A stretch of DNA of 5,623 nucleotides, from positions 52,293 through 57,915 of the forward strand of contig DCRR01000005.1 of assembly GCA_002325245.1 (NCBI GenBank), given 5' to 3'. A program made the translations under genes and the position numbers. Source of the stretch: Microbacteriaceae bacterium UBA1487. Its GTDB lineage: Bacteria > Actinomycetota > Actinomycetes > Actinomycetales > Microbacteriaceae. A model generated the notes under the pieces. It saw only the letters and a list, made by a program, of their open reading frames with translations. It was not told the DNA's origin and made no database searches. Below are positions 5,268 to 5,623 of the stretch, in pieces. Every line of letters starts with the position of its first letter. Position 1 is the first letter of the stretch.

Positions 5268-5623
5268 GTGCGCAAGATTCTCATCGTCGGTGGCGGCTAC
5301 GCCGGCCTGTACACCGCGAAGAAGCTCGAGAAGTACCTCGCCCGCGGCGAGGCCGAGGTCACGATGGTTGACCCGCTTCCCTACATGACCTACCAGCCGT
5401 TCCTCCCCGAGGTCGCGGCCGGGTCGATCGAGCCGCGGCACGCGATCGTCGGTCACCGCCGTCACCTGAAGAAGACGCGGATCATCACCGCCAAGGTCAC
5501 CGGCATCGACCACGCCGCCAAGACCGCCACGATCACGCCCGAGGTCGGCGAGCCGTGGACCGAGAGCTACGACACGCTCGTCGTGACCGCGGGCGCCGTC
5601 TCGCGCACCTTCCCGATTCCGGG
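5268..5623 (+). CDS. Type II NADH dehydrogenase-like FAD-dependent oxidoreductase, N-terminal part (3' end outside window)
   Basis: The first 118 codons are present, with two bases of the next, before the window ends; full-length relatives usually have 400-500 residues. The start is GTG, read as Met, with a strong ribosome binding site. The FAD-binding Rossmann fold opens at once: strand KILIVGGGYAGLYTA (3-17) with the G-x-G-x-x-G dinucleotide motif (GGGYAG, 8-13), then D35 at the end of the second strand, the expected FAD ribose contact. PYMTYQPFLPEVAAGSIEP (38-56) is characteristic of NDH-2 enzymes, as is the later YDTLVVTAGAVSRTFPIPG (101-119). NDH-2 enzymes are single-subunit, non-proton-pumping membrane-surface enzymes that pass electrons from NADH to quinone. 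The NADH domain and membrane-binding C-terminus are not visible, so another member of this disulfide-reductase-like superfamily is possible. It probably forms its own transcription unit 35 bases after the protease. Confidence 0.9.
   Translation, partial: MRKILIVGGGYAGLYTAKKLEKYLARGEAEVTMVDPLPYMTYQPFLPEVAAGSIEPRHAIVGHRRHLKKTRIITAKVTGIDHAAKTATITPEVGEPWTESYDTLVVTAGAVSRTFPIP

Noticed and set aside
1..5623. Mobile element, CRISPR array, tRNA or rRNA gene, or a multi-gene defence system
   Set aside because: No transposase, direct repeats, array-like repeats or RNA gene signatures were seen. The genes are mostly housekeeping types with matching base composition.

Overview
The window is very GC-rich, densely coded and entirely plus-strand. 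The gene set (an enolase, an FtsB/DivIC septum protein with an actinobacterial-style C-terminal block, and a DUF501 protein in that order) points to an actinobacterium. The combination with a mycosin-like S8 protease and an NDH-2-type oxidoreductase fits Microbacteriaceae or close relatives. The family-level placement is inference from gene content, not a database match.

Layout. Positions 1-1053: C-terminal part of a DHA2-type (EmrB/QacA-like) drug efflux transporter whose 5' end lies outside the window. Positions 1071/1080-1538: a MarR-family regulator directly behind it, probably controlling the transporter. Positions 1539-1626: the only sizeable gap (88 bases), holding a likely promoter, a short hairpin and a strong ribosome binding site. 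Positions 1627-2907: intact enolase (eno). Positions 2926-3456: FtsB/DivIC-like division protein. Positions 3453-3980: DUF501 protein, start overlapping the previous stop by ATGA. Positions 3985-5232: secreted, membrane-anchored subtilisin-like (S8) protease with a full catalytic triad. Positions 5268-5623: N-terminal third or so of a type II NADH dehydrogenase-like flavoprotein, cut by the window end.

The eno, ftsB, DUF501 and protease genes are so tightly packed (gaps of 18, -4 and 4 bases) that read-through from eno is likely, with an extra leaderless promoter possible just before ftsB. The order eno-ftsB-DUF501 is a known actinobacterial neighbourhood. From memory, in Mycobacterium tuberculosis it is followed by a Ppx/GppA-type phosphatase gene; here the next gene is a protease instead. 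The oxidoreductase appears to start a new transcription unit, with a -10-like element overlapping the protease stop codon.

I found no mobile element, CRISPR array, tRNA, rRNA or clear intrinsic terminator, and no strong evidence for a new multi-gene system. The most interesting points are a possible metal site in DUF501, the mycosin-like protease outside any visible type VII secretion locus, and the leaderless-type start signals.
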